DNA of 64,000 nucleotides from Eunapius fragilis (Eukaryota > Porifera > Demospongiae > Spongillida > Spongillidae), in the NCBI GenBank assembly GCA_963681505.1, contig OY811976.1, positions 1,581,416 to 1,645,415 of the forward strand. The letters are read 5' to 3'. Shown one piece after another: positions 54,323 through 64,000 of this stretch. The position numbers and the translations under genes are program-made. The notes under the pieces were generated by a model, which saw nothing but the letters and a program-made list of their open reading frames with translations, did no database searches and was not told the origin of the DNA. Every line of letters begins with the position of its first letter. Positions within the stretch are counted from its first letter, which is position 1.

Positions 54323-54659
54323 TCATTGTCACAATCAGGCAATTGGCTGTACATGGATTTTAGTTGATTTCACTGTTTCTTTGCCTTTCTGTACCATTTG
54401 TTGATGACAGCATAATATGTGTATGTGTGTCTAATTTAAAAATCCCCAATGATGAAATGTGATCAATTTGCATTGGAGTATATGCTTGTGATACTCTCTG
54501 AGGGGATTTTTATACCACATTCACACTACACACTGGTTGTGTCTTGTGGACTAACTAACTTCCTGCATGATTCCATGTATGGTTTCCAAGCATGTGGTCT
54601 TAACATCTCTATACTGATCTTCCGACCAATTAAGACAGTATTTTTAAGAGCATGCATGT

Positions 54660-54720
54660 GATTGTGCCGGGATGAATTACTTCCTCGCCATGCGAAGTAA
54701 TTTTGCATGACACGGCACAA
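54660..54720. repeat. Short inverted repeat
   Basis: GTGCCG...GAATTACTTC pairs with GAAGTAATTTTGC...CGGCAC around a CTCGCCATGC centre. Possibly a tiny MITE. Confidence 0.4.
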
Positions 54721-54779
54721 GTGGCACGATTATTCAATACATGTATCTCTGATATAATACATGTTTATAATTTTAGCTT

Positions 54780-55010
54780 ATTACCAGAGGTGGATCCCGG
54801 CTTACATTTACAGCACCTAGCTGGGAGTAGGCGTGCCCTGCTCCGCCCATTGCACCCCACCTTTGCCCACTGTTCGATTGCATGTTAGCAGATCAAACGG
54901 TCTCTTGTGTTACGATAGAGTATGATTCTAAGGTTGCCCAATTCATGCCTCAATATGCATATATACTTCCTCCTTCATTTATTCTCATGCATAAAAATGT
55001 GTGAAAAAAG
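54780..55010. other. No gene recognised
   Basis: Short AT-rich gap. CCAGAGGTGGATCCCGGCTT resembles a hAT-type end but has no partner nearby. Confidence 0.35.
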
Positions 55011-55272
55011 ATATTTAAAATAAAATTGGTGATGTAGGATTTGTAGATAGCAATTGGTAAAGAAACAAGGAATTACGGATATTAGACATTCATTTAATTA
55101 TAAATATTACAGACCTACATTATTTAGCAAATCTACCTCCTTGAAATTCTGTGCTAAATGTAGGTATGTAATTTTTAAAATTAAATGAATGCCTAATATC
55201 CGTAGTTCCTTGTTTCCTTACTTTTTACTCAATTGCTATCTACAAATCCTACATCACCAATTTTATTTAAAT
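55011..55272. mobile_element. Long hairpin element, divergent relative
   Basis: 262-bp inverted repeat. AATAAAATTGGTGATGTAGG and the rest of the left arm pair with the right arm. Shares TTGTTTCCTTACTTTTTAC and GTGCTAAATGTAGG with the main hairpin family but little else. Not associated with a module. Confidence 0.8.
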
Positions 55273-55425
55273 TAAATTTTTATATCTTGTCATATGGCAT
55301 GTTTAAATAAGGAGTTGGTTCCAAGAGGAAAATGGTATCGTCCTGATTGTGAATAGCAATTTAAAAGTAATTACTCATGTATGATATGCATGTATTAATT
55401 GAATGGTACAACTGATTCACACATA

Positions 55426-55625
55426 TTACATAATGCAGAACACATAGTTCTTTAGTAGTGAAATTGGAATGACTCCCTTCAGAATTGTATGCTTAGCTTT
55501 TAGGAGTGAAATAACACGTTCAACATGAATCCTCACATGTGATATTTCCCTTGACCAATCAACCTCATGCCTGCTGAGTTGTTTTTTGCCTTTATGTGAA
55601 CAGTTGGGAAAGGTAAAGCAGGTTT
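55426..55625 (-). pseudogene. DDE_Tnp_4 (Harbinger/IS5-like) transposase C-terminal fragment
   Basis: Minus-strand frame PNCSHKGKKQLSRHEVDWSR, EISHVRIHVERVISLLKAKH, TILKGVIPISLL, then a TAA. The KGKKQLS...E..REIS..RIHVER.I...K pattern contains the third catalytic acidic residue (the E of HVER) of DDE_Tnp_4 nucleases. The upstream part is broken by stops, so this is a dead remnant. Confidence 0.7.
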
Positions 55626-55754
55626 AACGCTTACCGGACCTGTCAGCAACAAATCATGGAACTGTCTGATAATACCCCATGCACTTGTCAAAGTGTCCTG
55701 ATTCGTTCAACACGTAGCCAGTTACACGAACAACTTTAGACAAATGGATGAGTA

Positions 55755-56805
55755 AAAGAGCACTACGCAAACCACAAGAAATGACATACCTTTTTCAACC
55801 GCGTTCCGTTGTGCCAGTTTCGGTTGCTCAACGGGAACACTTGTAGTGAGAGGTGATTAGCAACACTATTTCTCGTTAAATTAATCTTACCATTCAAACA
55901 ATACGCTGATCAGACTAACATCTCAAGAGTCTATTTTCAGAGTCTTCACATTTTAGCAATCAATTAAACGTGGTGATGAAATAGCCTGCCTAAAATTTAC
56001 GAATCACGTGCGGTAAGCAAACCAGATTCCTAATTGGAGCAGCCCTAAACCATAATTTAAACATTGTACATAACAATTTAATATGTTGATCTTAATAAAG
56101 TGGTTCCACAGGCAACTAACCTATGAGCTAGTGTATATATTATAATATTAATACTGCAAAATTGATAAGTCTCACTTATACTGTATTGTAAGATGCATAG
56201 TTTTTTTGAAGCCTGTAATACACCTTGTATTGTTATTTCCTATCATGATAGAAATTCTTGGCTAGATTGTACAGTTGATCTATAAAACCAAAGAAATGTA
56301 CTGCACATTTACCTTGCCATTTATACATACTGACACAGTACTGAGTGGTTAAAATTGTACATAGTCATTCATGCATAAATATTCCTTCTTATCGACACTA
56401 ACTCCTATTTAATGGAAGCTGCATCAAAGTTGAAATTTGCAAGATTGACATGTACAGTCTTGTGAAAAAAAGACACATCTGCTTCTGTGACATTGCAGGC
56501 TTGTGTGAGAGTGTGCCGGGGATGTGTGATGCGTACTTGTGTGATGAATGGGGGAGCATGGGCCGGTGTATGTTGAGGAAATGATTGAGTGTAAGTGAGG
56601 GAGAGTGAATGTTGAAGGAGTGATTAAGTGTGAGCATGTGCGAGTAAGTAAGTGAGCGAGTAGTGAGAGAGTGAGCGAATGAGTAATGAGAGAGCAAAAA
56701 AGATGTGAGTTTGTTGAGTGAGTAATAGAGCGAGTCAGTAAGAGAGAGAGGGAATTAACAGTATTGAGCATTTGCGTGTGTCATTGAGTGAATGAGGAAG
56801 CTGGT
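55755..56805. repeat. 1.05-kb tandem duplication, unit 1
   Basis: Starts AAAAGAGCACTACGCAAA and runs through ACCGCGTTCCGTTGTGCC, CACGTGCGGTAAGCAAACCA and a GAGT-rich tail. The next unit repeats it at about 56806-57846 with few differences. No gene recognised; the (GAGT)n-like tail gives open minus frames that are artefacts. Confidence 0.9.
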
Positions 56806-57846
56806 AAAAGAGCACTACGCAAAAACACAAGAAATGACATGCCTTTTTCAACCGCGTTCCGTTGTGCCGGTTTCGGTTGCTCAACGGGAACACTTGAAGT
56901 GAGAGGTGATTAGCAACACTATTTCTCGTTAACTTAGTCTTACCATTCGAACAATACGCTGATCAGACTAACATCTCAATAGTCTATTTTCAGAGTCTTC
57001 ACATTTTAGCAATCAATTAAACGTGGTGATGAAATAGCCTGCCTAAAATTTATGAATCACGTGCGGTAAGCAAACCACATTCCTAATTGGAGCAGCCCTA
57101 CACCATAATTTAAACATTGTACACAACAAATATGTTGATCTTAATAAAGTGGTTCCACAGGCAACTAACCTATGGGCTAGTGTATATATTATAATATTAA
57201 TACTGCATAATTGATTAGTCTCACTTATACTGCATTGTAAGATGCATGAAGCCTGTAATACACCTTATATATCATTATTTCCTATCATGATAGAAATTCT
57301 TGGCTAGATTGTACTGCTGATCTATAAAACCAAAGAAATGTACTGCACATTTACCTTGCCATTTATACATACTGACACAGTACTGAGTGGTTAAAATTGT
57401 ACATAGTCATTCATGCATAAATATTCATTCTTATCGACACTAACTCCTATTTAATGGATGCTGCATCAAGTTGAAATTTGCAAGATTGACATGTACAGTC
57501 TTGTGAAAAAACACACATCTGCTTCTGTGACGTTACAGGCTTGTGATAGAGTGTGAGATGTGTGATGTGTACTTGTGTGATGAATGGGGAGCATGGGCCG
57601 GTTTATGTGTGAGGAAATGATTGAGTGTGAGTGAGGGAGTTAGTGAATGTTGAAGGAGTGTGAGCATGTGCATGTAAGTAAGTGAGTGAGTAGTGAGAGA
57701 GTGAGTGAATGACAATATGAGAGAGCAAAAAGGATGTGAGTTTGTGAGTGAGTAATTGAGCGAGTCAGTAAGAGAGAGGGAATAAACAGTATTGAGAATT
57801 TAAGTGTGTGAGTGAGTGTGTCATTGAGTGAATGAGGAAGCTGGTA
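56806..57846. repeat. 1.05-kb tandem duplication, unit 2
   Basis: Direct copy of 55755-56805. Small deletions (for example TTTTTTTGAAGCC reduced to GAAGCC near 57245) distinguish it. The GAGT-rich tail continues to about 57990. Confidence 0.9.
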
Positions 57847-58255
57847 AATATAGTATATGAGAGTGTGTGAGTGTTGTGTGCGTAAGGGAGGGAGTGATTG
57901 TGTGGGGAAATCAGAATCTGTGATGTGTTAGGTGTGAAATGAAGTGAGTGAGTGTGTGACAGTGTGTTAAAGGGTTGGAGTGTGTTATAGTGTGTGGAGT
58001 AGGATTTCGGCCAGACCTTACAGTTTTTTCTTTGTCTATTGTTGTACCAATCACTGATTATATTTTACAATAAACTTATAATAGTACATTCAGTGAGACT
58101 AGATAGTGTAATGCAAATACATGCATGCCATGAACATGCATCACTTAGCTGCAAGTCTTTTCTACTCAGAAGGCTGCATTTATCTGAATAGTCTCTACCA
58201 AATATAACAGGTGTATCTACTTCCAAGCTCATGCATGTGTCAAAAGATTCAGGCA

Positions 58256-58456
58256 TGTGCACTGCATGAGAGTTTGGATTTAAAATATATTTACTGCTGA
58301 TCAAATGTGGTATAAATGTGTTAGTAAATATGGTTATGTGACATCAACACAATGGTAAATATAAAGGATTCATTTACTATCTAGCGGAAATGTTACATAT
58401 ACAATATTTATACACATTTGCACCGCATTGATCAGTAGTAATTCCAAATTATCATG
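58256..58456. mobile_element. CACTG-ended fold-back MITE, copy 2
   Basis: Starts CACTGCATGAGAGTTTGGAT and ends ATCATGCAGTG. Interior matches the MITE at 34994-35220 (GTTAGTAAATATGGTTATGT, ACATATACAATATTTA). Confidence 0.7.
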
Positions 58457-58459
58457 CAG

Positions 58460-59090
58460 TGAGGGCTGTTCCTATTTGAGTCAGACATTGTCTTGTAATA
58501 CAGCAGTAGCATGTGATCTATACATGATTTAATGTTACAAATGCTCTAGTATACATTGCAATTCAAATTCAACATATTTTGTTCCTCACTCATGTCAGTA
58601 GGAGCACCAAAGAAGATCATCACCAACGCAGTGAATCATAGCATGTCTGTTACATGCAAGAAAGCGATGGAACCTAGATGAGATTACTGGAGAACCCGAA
58701 ATCATATTTACTAGCCTACGTATCTGACATTGTAAAAACTATATCCTAAAGTACATATCTTTTATTCATATATAAATGCAGTATGCTGCTATATACATAA
58801 TTTAGTATACAGCTAACATGCGATCATAGCGAACAAAAGTCAAGCTCTAGCCACTATCAGTCGATGAATGGAGCACTCCATGTACTGGTTACTCGAAGCT
58901 ATTCCCTATCAAATATTTTACCTCAGCCACTTGCGAGAGTGAGTATATATGTATTGTACTGGTACCTAAAAGGATGTTAAAATGACCATGTCAGCATTTG
59001 TAAACAAGTATGATTATAGGACAAGGTATGGTTTTAACCGGACCACTTACTCCCTGAGGGAAAAAGTCAGTTGTGCCCCCCTGACGTATG
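58460..59090. other. No gene recognised
   Basis: AT-rich interval between two MITE copies; short ORFs only. Confidence 0.45.
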
Positions 59091-59094
59091 CATA

Positions 59095-59290
59095 TCACTG
59101 CATGAACGTTTGGATTTACAATATATTTACTACTGCTCAAATGTGGTGCAAATGTGTTTGTAAATATGGTCAACACTGCAGTAAATATAAAGTTTTCATT
59201 TACTATAGCGGAAATGTTACATATGCATACACATTTGCGCCACATTTGAACAGTAGTAAGTATATTATAAATCCAAGCTTTCATGCAGTG
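59095..59290. mobile_element. CACTG-ended fold-back MITE, copy 3
   Basis: Starts CACTGCATGAACGTTTGGAT and ends TTTCATGCAGTG; arms pair over about 55 bp. Third member of the family. Confidence 0.72.
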
Positions 59291-60295
59291 CATTAACCGG
59301 CCCTCCCATACCAGACATAGTTATAACAGGAGCACTTACTATAGTGTGGCTACGGGCCTAGCCTGTATGATGAGAAGAGCATTTTAGCTGTGGCCAATAA
59401 ATTTGCAAGTGTAATATAAGCGCACAACGGGTTATTGCATGGTCATTACATTATAATGGTTGCCTATGTAAACTGTGACGCAAGTGCTTGTCATATACAT
59501 GTATTTCAAATGTACTGATCCGGCTTATAGTTCAAAGTATACAGTATCGTATAACAAACTTTTTGCACAGTGCTATTTCCCAGAATTCTTGACCTGGAAC
59601 CAAAATCCATTCATTTTGTACACAAACAGTTGTCCTGACCCGCCTAGGCCTTGAAGGAGGTCAGTATATACATGTATCGCAGGGCCGTAGCTTCCAATCC
59701 GGCCATGGCCGGACCGCGGATTTAGCCCAGCTCACGAGAACGTACAGTACGCGTTACAGTACCGTCCAGAGCCTCCCGAATGCGTTGTTCATGTGCACGT
59801 TTCGTTTCCTGCTACTCATAGGCATACCATGCGGGTGAGTTTAGAAGTTTACGCTGAATTTACCATGCTGCAGCTTGAGTATCATGCATCAGGAGCTTAT
59901 CGGTGGAGGTTCCGCCCACCCTTGTGTGTTTCAAGGTTAGATAATATGCAGTAGTGTAACTGACAGTAAGAATATGCAGCCCTGTGTCAACTCCAGTTTT
60001 TGCAAAGATCCCTGCATGGTTGATAATTAACAACTGAACCAATCTTTGAGGGTGAGAAAGTCAACAGTTCCAATACTAATCAACCCCAGAATATTTTTCG
60101 CCGTGTCTGACACTCATTTCGTGATTTAATAGCATGCATTTGTTCTCTAATCAGTCCGCCATATTGTGCTCGTTTACTATAGAGCTAGAAGTATAAGATT
60201 ATGCTTGTATGTAGTTCAGTGCGTCATAGATTATGGTGAAAACTGAATTTTCCTTGTTAGCCTAGGAACCGACGTAAGTTACCAAAACCACCTAT
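59291..60295. other. No gene recognised
   Basis: Contains CAGGGCCGTAGCTTCCAATC CGGCCATGGCCGGACCG near 59690, which resembles a hAT-type end, but no partner or coding region is visible. Confidence 0.4.
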
Positions 60296-60505
60296 TAAAA
60301 AACTAAGCATAAGCCCATTCCACAGTATACCTAACATAAGTTGATACAATTGATATTTCCACAGTAAACAGAGCACACACAAAATACAACATTCCAGAGT
60401 AAACCAAGCATAAGCCCATACAATATTTACACGGAAACCGAGCATAAGCCCATCATACAACAGGTCCACAGTATTTACCGAGCATAAGCCCATCACTGAT
60501 ACAAC
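60296..60505. repeat. Degenerate minisatellite, unit about 45-50 bp
   Basis: The phrase GAGCATAAGCCCAT (or AAGCATAAGCCCAT) recurs at about 60303, 60406, 60439 and 60478, with TACAACA and TCCACAGTA between. Four to five worn units. Confidence 0.65.
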
Positions 60506-60743
60506 ATTTCACGAGGACGTTGTGTAAGCGACCTCCCTGGGACTTTCTGTATACATGTGTATATCTACTGTGGCCGGACCGGTTATGCTGCGATACATAT
60601 CGCGGCAGCCTGGTGGTTACGGTATGCGATGACGAATTGAACAAAGCGAACGGGAAACTATTGTTGCATACGATAAAATTGGTGCCTCTGAGTGCGGATC
60701 TCCAAAAGCATCCGCGCACACCACCCTGCACCGCCCTATGTAT

Positions 60744-61019
60744 ATAAGTAAAGAAAAACATTCTCTGACGAGAAAGATGGTGGGATACAGGAATTGGAGG
60801 CAAAGGTGGTGTAAAAAGGAGGCGAGAAAAGGGTAATGAGACAAAAATCCTATATTTAGCACTTCTTTTGGTTCTGTTACATTTACATGTGCTAAATATA
60901 GGATTTTTGTCTCATTACCCTTTTCTCAAAACCTTGTTCCCCTCCCCTCCACCTTTAATTTGCCTCCAATTTCTATATCCCACCAACTTTCTCGTCAGAG
61001 AATGTTTTTATTTACTTGT
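60744..61019. mobile_element. Long hairpin element, copy 6
   Basis: 276 bp. Outer arms near AAGTAAAGAAAAACATTCTC / complement, internal GGTGGGATACAGGAATTGGA and CCTATATTTAGCACTTC. Slightly less regular stem than the other copies. Confidence 0.85.
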
Positions 61020-61129
61020 TTCCTCTATTTTTTTATTATCATTTTTTATCGATTATTAATACTGGCAATTCCCTCCGCCCCCACCCCCGCTTCAATTACC
61101 GTCACGAGCAGGCGTTTTATGCTTTATTC

Positions 61130-61460
61130 ATATATCTGATACCTGAAGATGTCCTTCCAGGCGATTCTAAAGCGATTGGTATAACTTGCACTCTTTAAAA
61201 CCATTGAGTTGCGAGAAGAATTAGACGGAGAAGAATTGGCCTGAGGACGAGGAAAAACAGCTATTTGTTCTCTTGAAGCAAACAGTTTGAAGACTGGAAC
61301 AAAACATTTAAATGACCGTCTTTGCCTTCTAGTTCGATAGGAACAAAGAGCTAAACTATCCGTTTCTTGGTACTCGAGTTATACGCAGGTCGCGTTTTTT
61401 AATGATTTCACGACCCGGGTCAATTCCTATATAGGAACTACTATCGTGAGAAATTGTTAT
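61130..61460 (-). mobile_element. Composite-repeat 5' module, copy 7
   Basis: Recognisable by GATTCTAAAGCGATTGGTAT, TTTGTTCTCTTGAAG, CGCGTTTTTTAATGATTTCA CGACCCGGGTC and CCTATATAGGAACTACT. The terminal stem-loop is present only in degenerate form around 61430-61460. Confidence 0.5.
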
Positions 61461-61713
61461 TAGACTAGACTAAAGCCGAATAGTCAACATGTTGCGCGCA
61501 ACACTATGCATTTAGCAAAATTCTAGTAAAGTATCAGTAAACTGAAGTTTTACTGAAAATATAATTGGATTCATTGAGTTGCACGCAGCATTGTTGCCTA
61601 GCGTATGGTCACCTTAACCCCCCTTTTTTCTTCCGGACCCGCCCCTGGCGTTAGTGCGCGGTAAGCATAAATACCCTGCCGCGGCCTCACATTGCGCACT
61701 GAACACTATACAG

Positions 61714-63738
61714 ATGCAGCCATTAGGTATATGTGTAGTCTTGATCTGCACAACGCTGTGGACGGTAAGCGGCCTGAAGATAGGCGCCTTCAACATCCAG
61801 GTATTTGGCCAGACCAAATTAAAAAATGAAGAGGTTATGAAGATTATTACCAAGGTATTTATTTTATAAAGGCTAGAATTCTACTGCGTATATTCATCGT
61901 TCGCTTCATGGGCAAAGGCCCTGTGACCAATATATACAGATTCGCATGCCAATTAACTAATGGGTGCGCTCATTTCCGCGCGCGTAATGCACTTGTCAAT
62001 GGTAACCGCACCCCCCCCCCCCCCCCCCCTCCGGGACATACGGGGGATTTGACATTAATTAAATCAAATGCCCCACTGTTGGAGACTAACAACTGGTCAA
62101 ATGACCCCTCATCGAACCAGTCACGCTACATGTTTGATACCTTACGGTTTCGTTACTGTTATTCGAAACGAACGCGCGTTAGCCTTTGTAAGTATACCGC
62201 TGATACATATAAGACCTTATTCGACCGCAATATGGATATATAAATGTCACACGCTCGTCCCAATATTGGTTCAATTACATCACGCGACAAGAAGTTCTCT
62301 AAAGGCGAGTGAGTTCAGAAACTATCAGCGATCACTTTTCAAGGCCAAAAACGTTCATACAAGGTTGGTTCCGTTCTTTTCTATGATCTGGTGAGACGCG
62401 TGGTGCGAGGTTATATAGTTTGCCGTTCCTGTATTGAAATCAATTTTGTAATCCATTTGGCCCTCCGTGTAAAGGGTAAAAAGGAACTGCAGCGACATAA
62501 ATAAGCTCTCTATCATACCGTGGGTGTAATAGGACTGATTTGACTTCACCTCGTTTTTTGTCATTTATAACAAAATCAAGACAGGCAATTTAATGACTTC
62601 TACTGTAAACCATTTTGCATTAAAATAGAACGCGCAACGGTATAGCGCCAAGCAGAATCCACGTGTAGCGGTGTCTGGTGGGTGTATTGAGATATAAAGC
62701 ATGTTGACACGGTGTATAGGGTTGTTGAGATTCTGCACCTCAATTGCGGAGTTTGAGCTGTCATTATCTACGCAGCCCTTGTGATATGCCTCGAAGAAAA
62801 CACTTTGTGTGCCGGCCAAATATCTTTATGGGTCGGTGGTTACCCCTCGCATACCAAGCTTCTCTTTATAGCGTAACTTTCCCACCGTATCAAGCTGCTT
62901 AAACGAATCCAACATATTAGTGTATCTCATTAACGGCGACGCCTTTCCAAATGCATGTCACACAAGAATATATTCATATTTGCGGTCGAATAAGCTCTAT
63001 AAGAGTTGTACTAGTAGTTTGGTATTAAAGCGCATGTTCTTGTTTCCGGTACTGTACAGGCTAGTTATGATGTTGCGTACCTACCGTGAATGTGTTCTAC
63101 CAAGGTCGTCACAAGTTTTGAGCTGCAAAACACGCCGATAGGGGGAGGTCACAAGCACGTTGATTAAAACGATAATTTTCCGCGGTGGAAGTCAAATCCC
63201 CGTGTACGGTCAAATGCGTACCGCAATAATCTGATTAGCCTGTCAAATCCCCTACTAATCCCCCATATGTCCCGGAGGGTGGGGGTGGGGGGGTTGCAGT
63301 TACCATTGACACTGAGGTGCATACGTTATGACTGTGTTGAATCCCTTGCCGGTACGCATGCAGATCATAAAGCGGTATGATGTCTTGCTGATTCAAGAAA
63401 TCAGAGATAAGACGGGACAGGTGGTTCCAGAATTACTTAATCGGCTGGAAGGGTGAGGATTAAATCACTGAAGAATGGTCAGTTTTAACTTCATAGATCC
63501 ATCAGAAAGTACAAAGCTAAAACCAGTGAGCCACTTGGGACAACGATATCAAAAGAACAATATGCATTTCTTTATAGGTGTGTTGTACTACGGGAATATA
63601 TACAACGATGGCTTTAATATTCCATGCCTTGCTTATTGCAGGAGCGATGTAATGGATATTAACCAAATACTCCAGGACAAGGGGGACTTTGAAAGGCCTC
63701 CATTTAGTGTTTTCATTACCCCTCGCAAAGACGGCGTT

Positions 63739-63739
<1 letters not shown>
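61714..63739 (+). CDS. DNase I-like secreted endonuclease, 5' exons
   Basis: Exon 1 (61714-61854) encodes a signal peptide ([20 protein letters not shown]), then [20 protein letters not shown], matching the start of mature DNase I, including the metal-site Asn of FNIQ. Exon 2 (63364-63452) reads [20 protein letters not shown] with the catalytic Glu in IQEIRD. Exon 3 from 63483 reads [25 protein letters not shown]..., after an apparent intron of only 30 nt in matching phase. The last visible part [30 protein letters not shown] (63643-63739) corresponds to the strand before the second active-site half. The boundary between exon 3 and this part (63577-63642) is unresolved because the best splice sites do not match in phase. 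The gene runs into a GT microsatellite and the C-terminal half lies beyond the window or is lost. Secreted DNases digest extracellular or dietary DNA. Confidence 0.75.
61995..63310. mobile_element. TIR DNA transposon in DNase I intron 1
   Basis: 1.3 kb. The left end GTCAATGGTAACCGCACCCC (with a C-run at 62012-62031, then CTCCGGGACATACGGGGGAT) is mirrored by the right end, inward GTCAATGGTAACTGCAACCC, then CTCCGGGACATATGGGGGAT. Both ends carry repeated GTCAAAT motifs. It contains minus-strand coding remnants at 62355-62965. Target duplication not certain. The motif GGCGATTTGACC at 6640 suggests a relative there. Confidence 0.72.
62355..62965 (-). pseudogene. Coding remnant inside the TIR element
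   Basis: The upstream part (about 62935-62840) reads [26 protein letters not shown], strikingly like KQLDAVGKLRYTEKLQLLGL TGDP of the SWIM-YqaJ gene at 48.6 kb. After a TAA the same frame continues [56 protein letters not shown], a second TAA, then [20 protein letters not shown] and onward to 62355. I recognise no domain in the second part. Two nonsense codons make it nonfunctional. Confidence 0.5.
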
Positions 63740-63781
<42 letters not shown>

Positions 63782-63940
63782 ATGTGTGTGTGTGTGTGTG
63801 TGTGCGCGCGCGCGCGCGCGTGTGTGCGTGTGTATATGTGTGTATTTGTGCGTACGTATGCGTGTGTATGTGTGCGTGTGCGCGTGCGTCGTGCGTGTGT
63901 GTGTGCGTGGGTGCTCGTGTACGTGCATGCTTGCGCGTGC
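63740..63940. repeat. (GT)n / (GC)n microsatellite
   Basis: Pure GT to about 63778, then GT with CGCGCG at 63805-63820 and degenerate GTGTATGTGTGCGT sequence to about 63940. It starts exactly where the DNase I-like exon would need its splice donor. Both strands give spurious ORFs. Confidence 0.9.
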
Positions 63941-64000
63941 ATGTGTGTCATAATACTTCGCATCAGATTGAATTCTCTGCTCAACTTTAAGTTTTCGAGA

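Noticed and set aside
56398-56771. Ser/His/Leu-rich minus-strand ORFs, repeated at 57.5 kb
   Set aside because: They arise from GAGT-type simple sequence in the tandem duplication.

Overview
This window is eukaryotic nuclear DNA, almost certainly from an invertebrate animal. Genes are split by short GT-AG introns (about 50-350 nt). Two genes belong to families best known from animals: a PGAP2/FRAG1-like Golgi membrane protein and a DNase I-like nuclease. Everything else is dominated by transposable elements of several classes: Ty3, R2-type non-LTR, CACTA, hAT, piggyBac-type MITE, a DDE_Tnp_4-type fragment and fold-back MITEs. A marine non-bilaterian such as a sponge would fit the small introns and the repeat-borne SWIM/YqaJ and Lys/Arg-rich proteins, but that placement is inference. 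No rRNA, convincing tRNA gene or CRISPR array was seen.

Layout. 0-3.1 kb: 23-bp minisatellites and repeated segments. 3.1-8.7 kb: a 43-bp minisatellite, an intact five-exon PGAP2-like gene (4196-5663), and an intact five-exon gene for a small secreted Cys-rich protein (7350-8118). 8.3-12.2 kb: more 43-bp arrays and a decayed duplicate of the PGAP2-like locus. 12.2-17.5 kb: copies of a composite repeat (a promoter-like module plus a long hairpin), a SAP-like exon fragment and an unassigned gene. 18.15-19.15 kb: a glycosyltransferase-like ORF. 22-28.1 kb: another composite repeat with a Ty3 LTR retrotransposon (23263-28074). 28-33 kb: an AT-rich TIR element, an inverted composite repeat, a hAT remnant and a small MITE. 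33-41 kb: segmental repeats, homopolymer and GT/CA tracts and a piggyBac-type MITE. 41374-48541: a nearly full-length CACTA element with TIRs, an exact 3-bp target duplication, two divergent genes and a nested R2-type retroelement. 48.6-52.5 kb: a broken SWIM-YqaJ-PHD gene split by a composite repeat. 53-61.5 kb: more hairpins and modules, a DDE transposase fragment and a 1.05-kb tandem duplication. 61.7 kb to the end: a DNase I-like gene with a TIR element in its first intron, running into a large GT microsatellite.

The most unusual signal is a dispersed composite repeat seen at about seven places (12.2, 15.4-17.5, 22.0-23.3, 29.4-30.4, 49.8-51.9, 52.9-53.8 and 60.7-61.5 kb). One end is a short stem-loop of 9-bp arms and a 4-nt loop. 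Between copies the stem sequence changes but the pairing is kept. It is followed by a conserved region carrying the palindrome AACCGCGCGGTT, then by starts of different proteins (SAP-like or Lys/Arg-rich). In most copies the other side is a roughly 280-bp near-perfect hairpin. It looks like a mobile 5' module, possibly of an undescribed element family.
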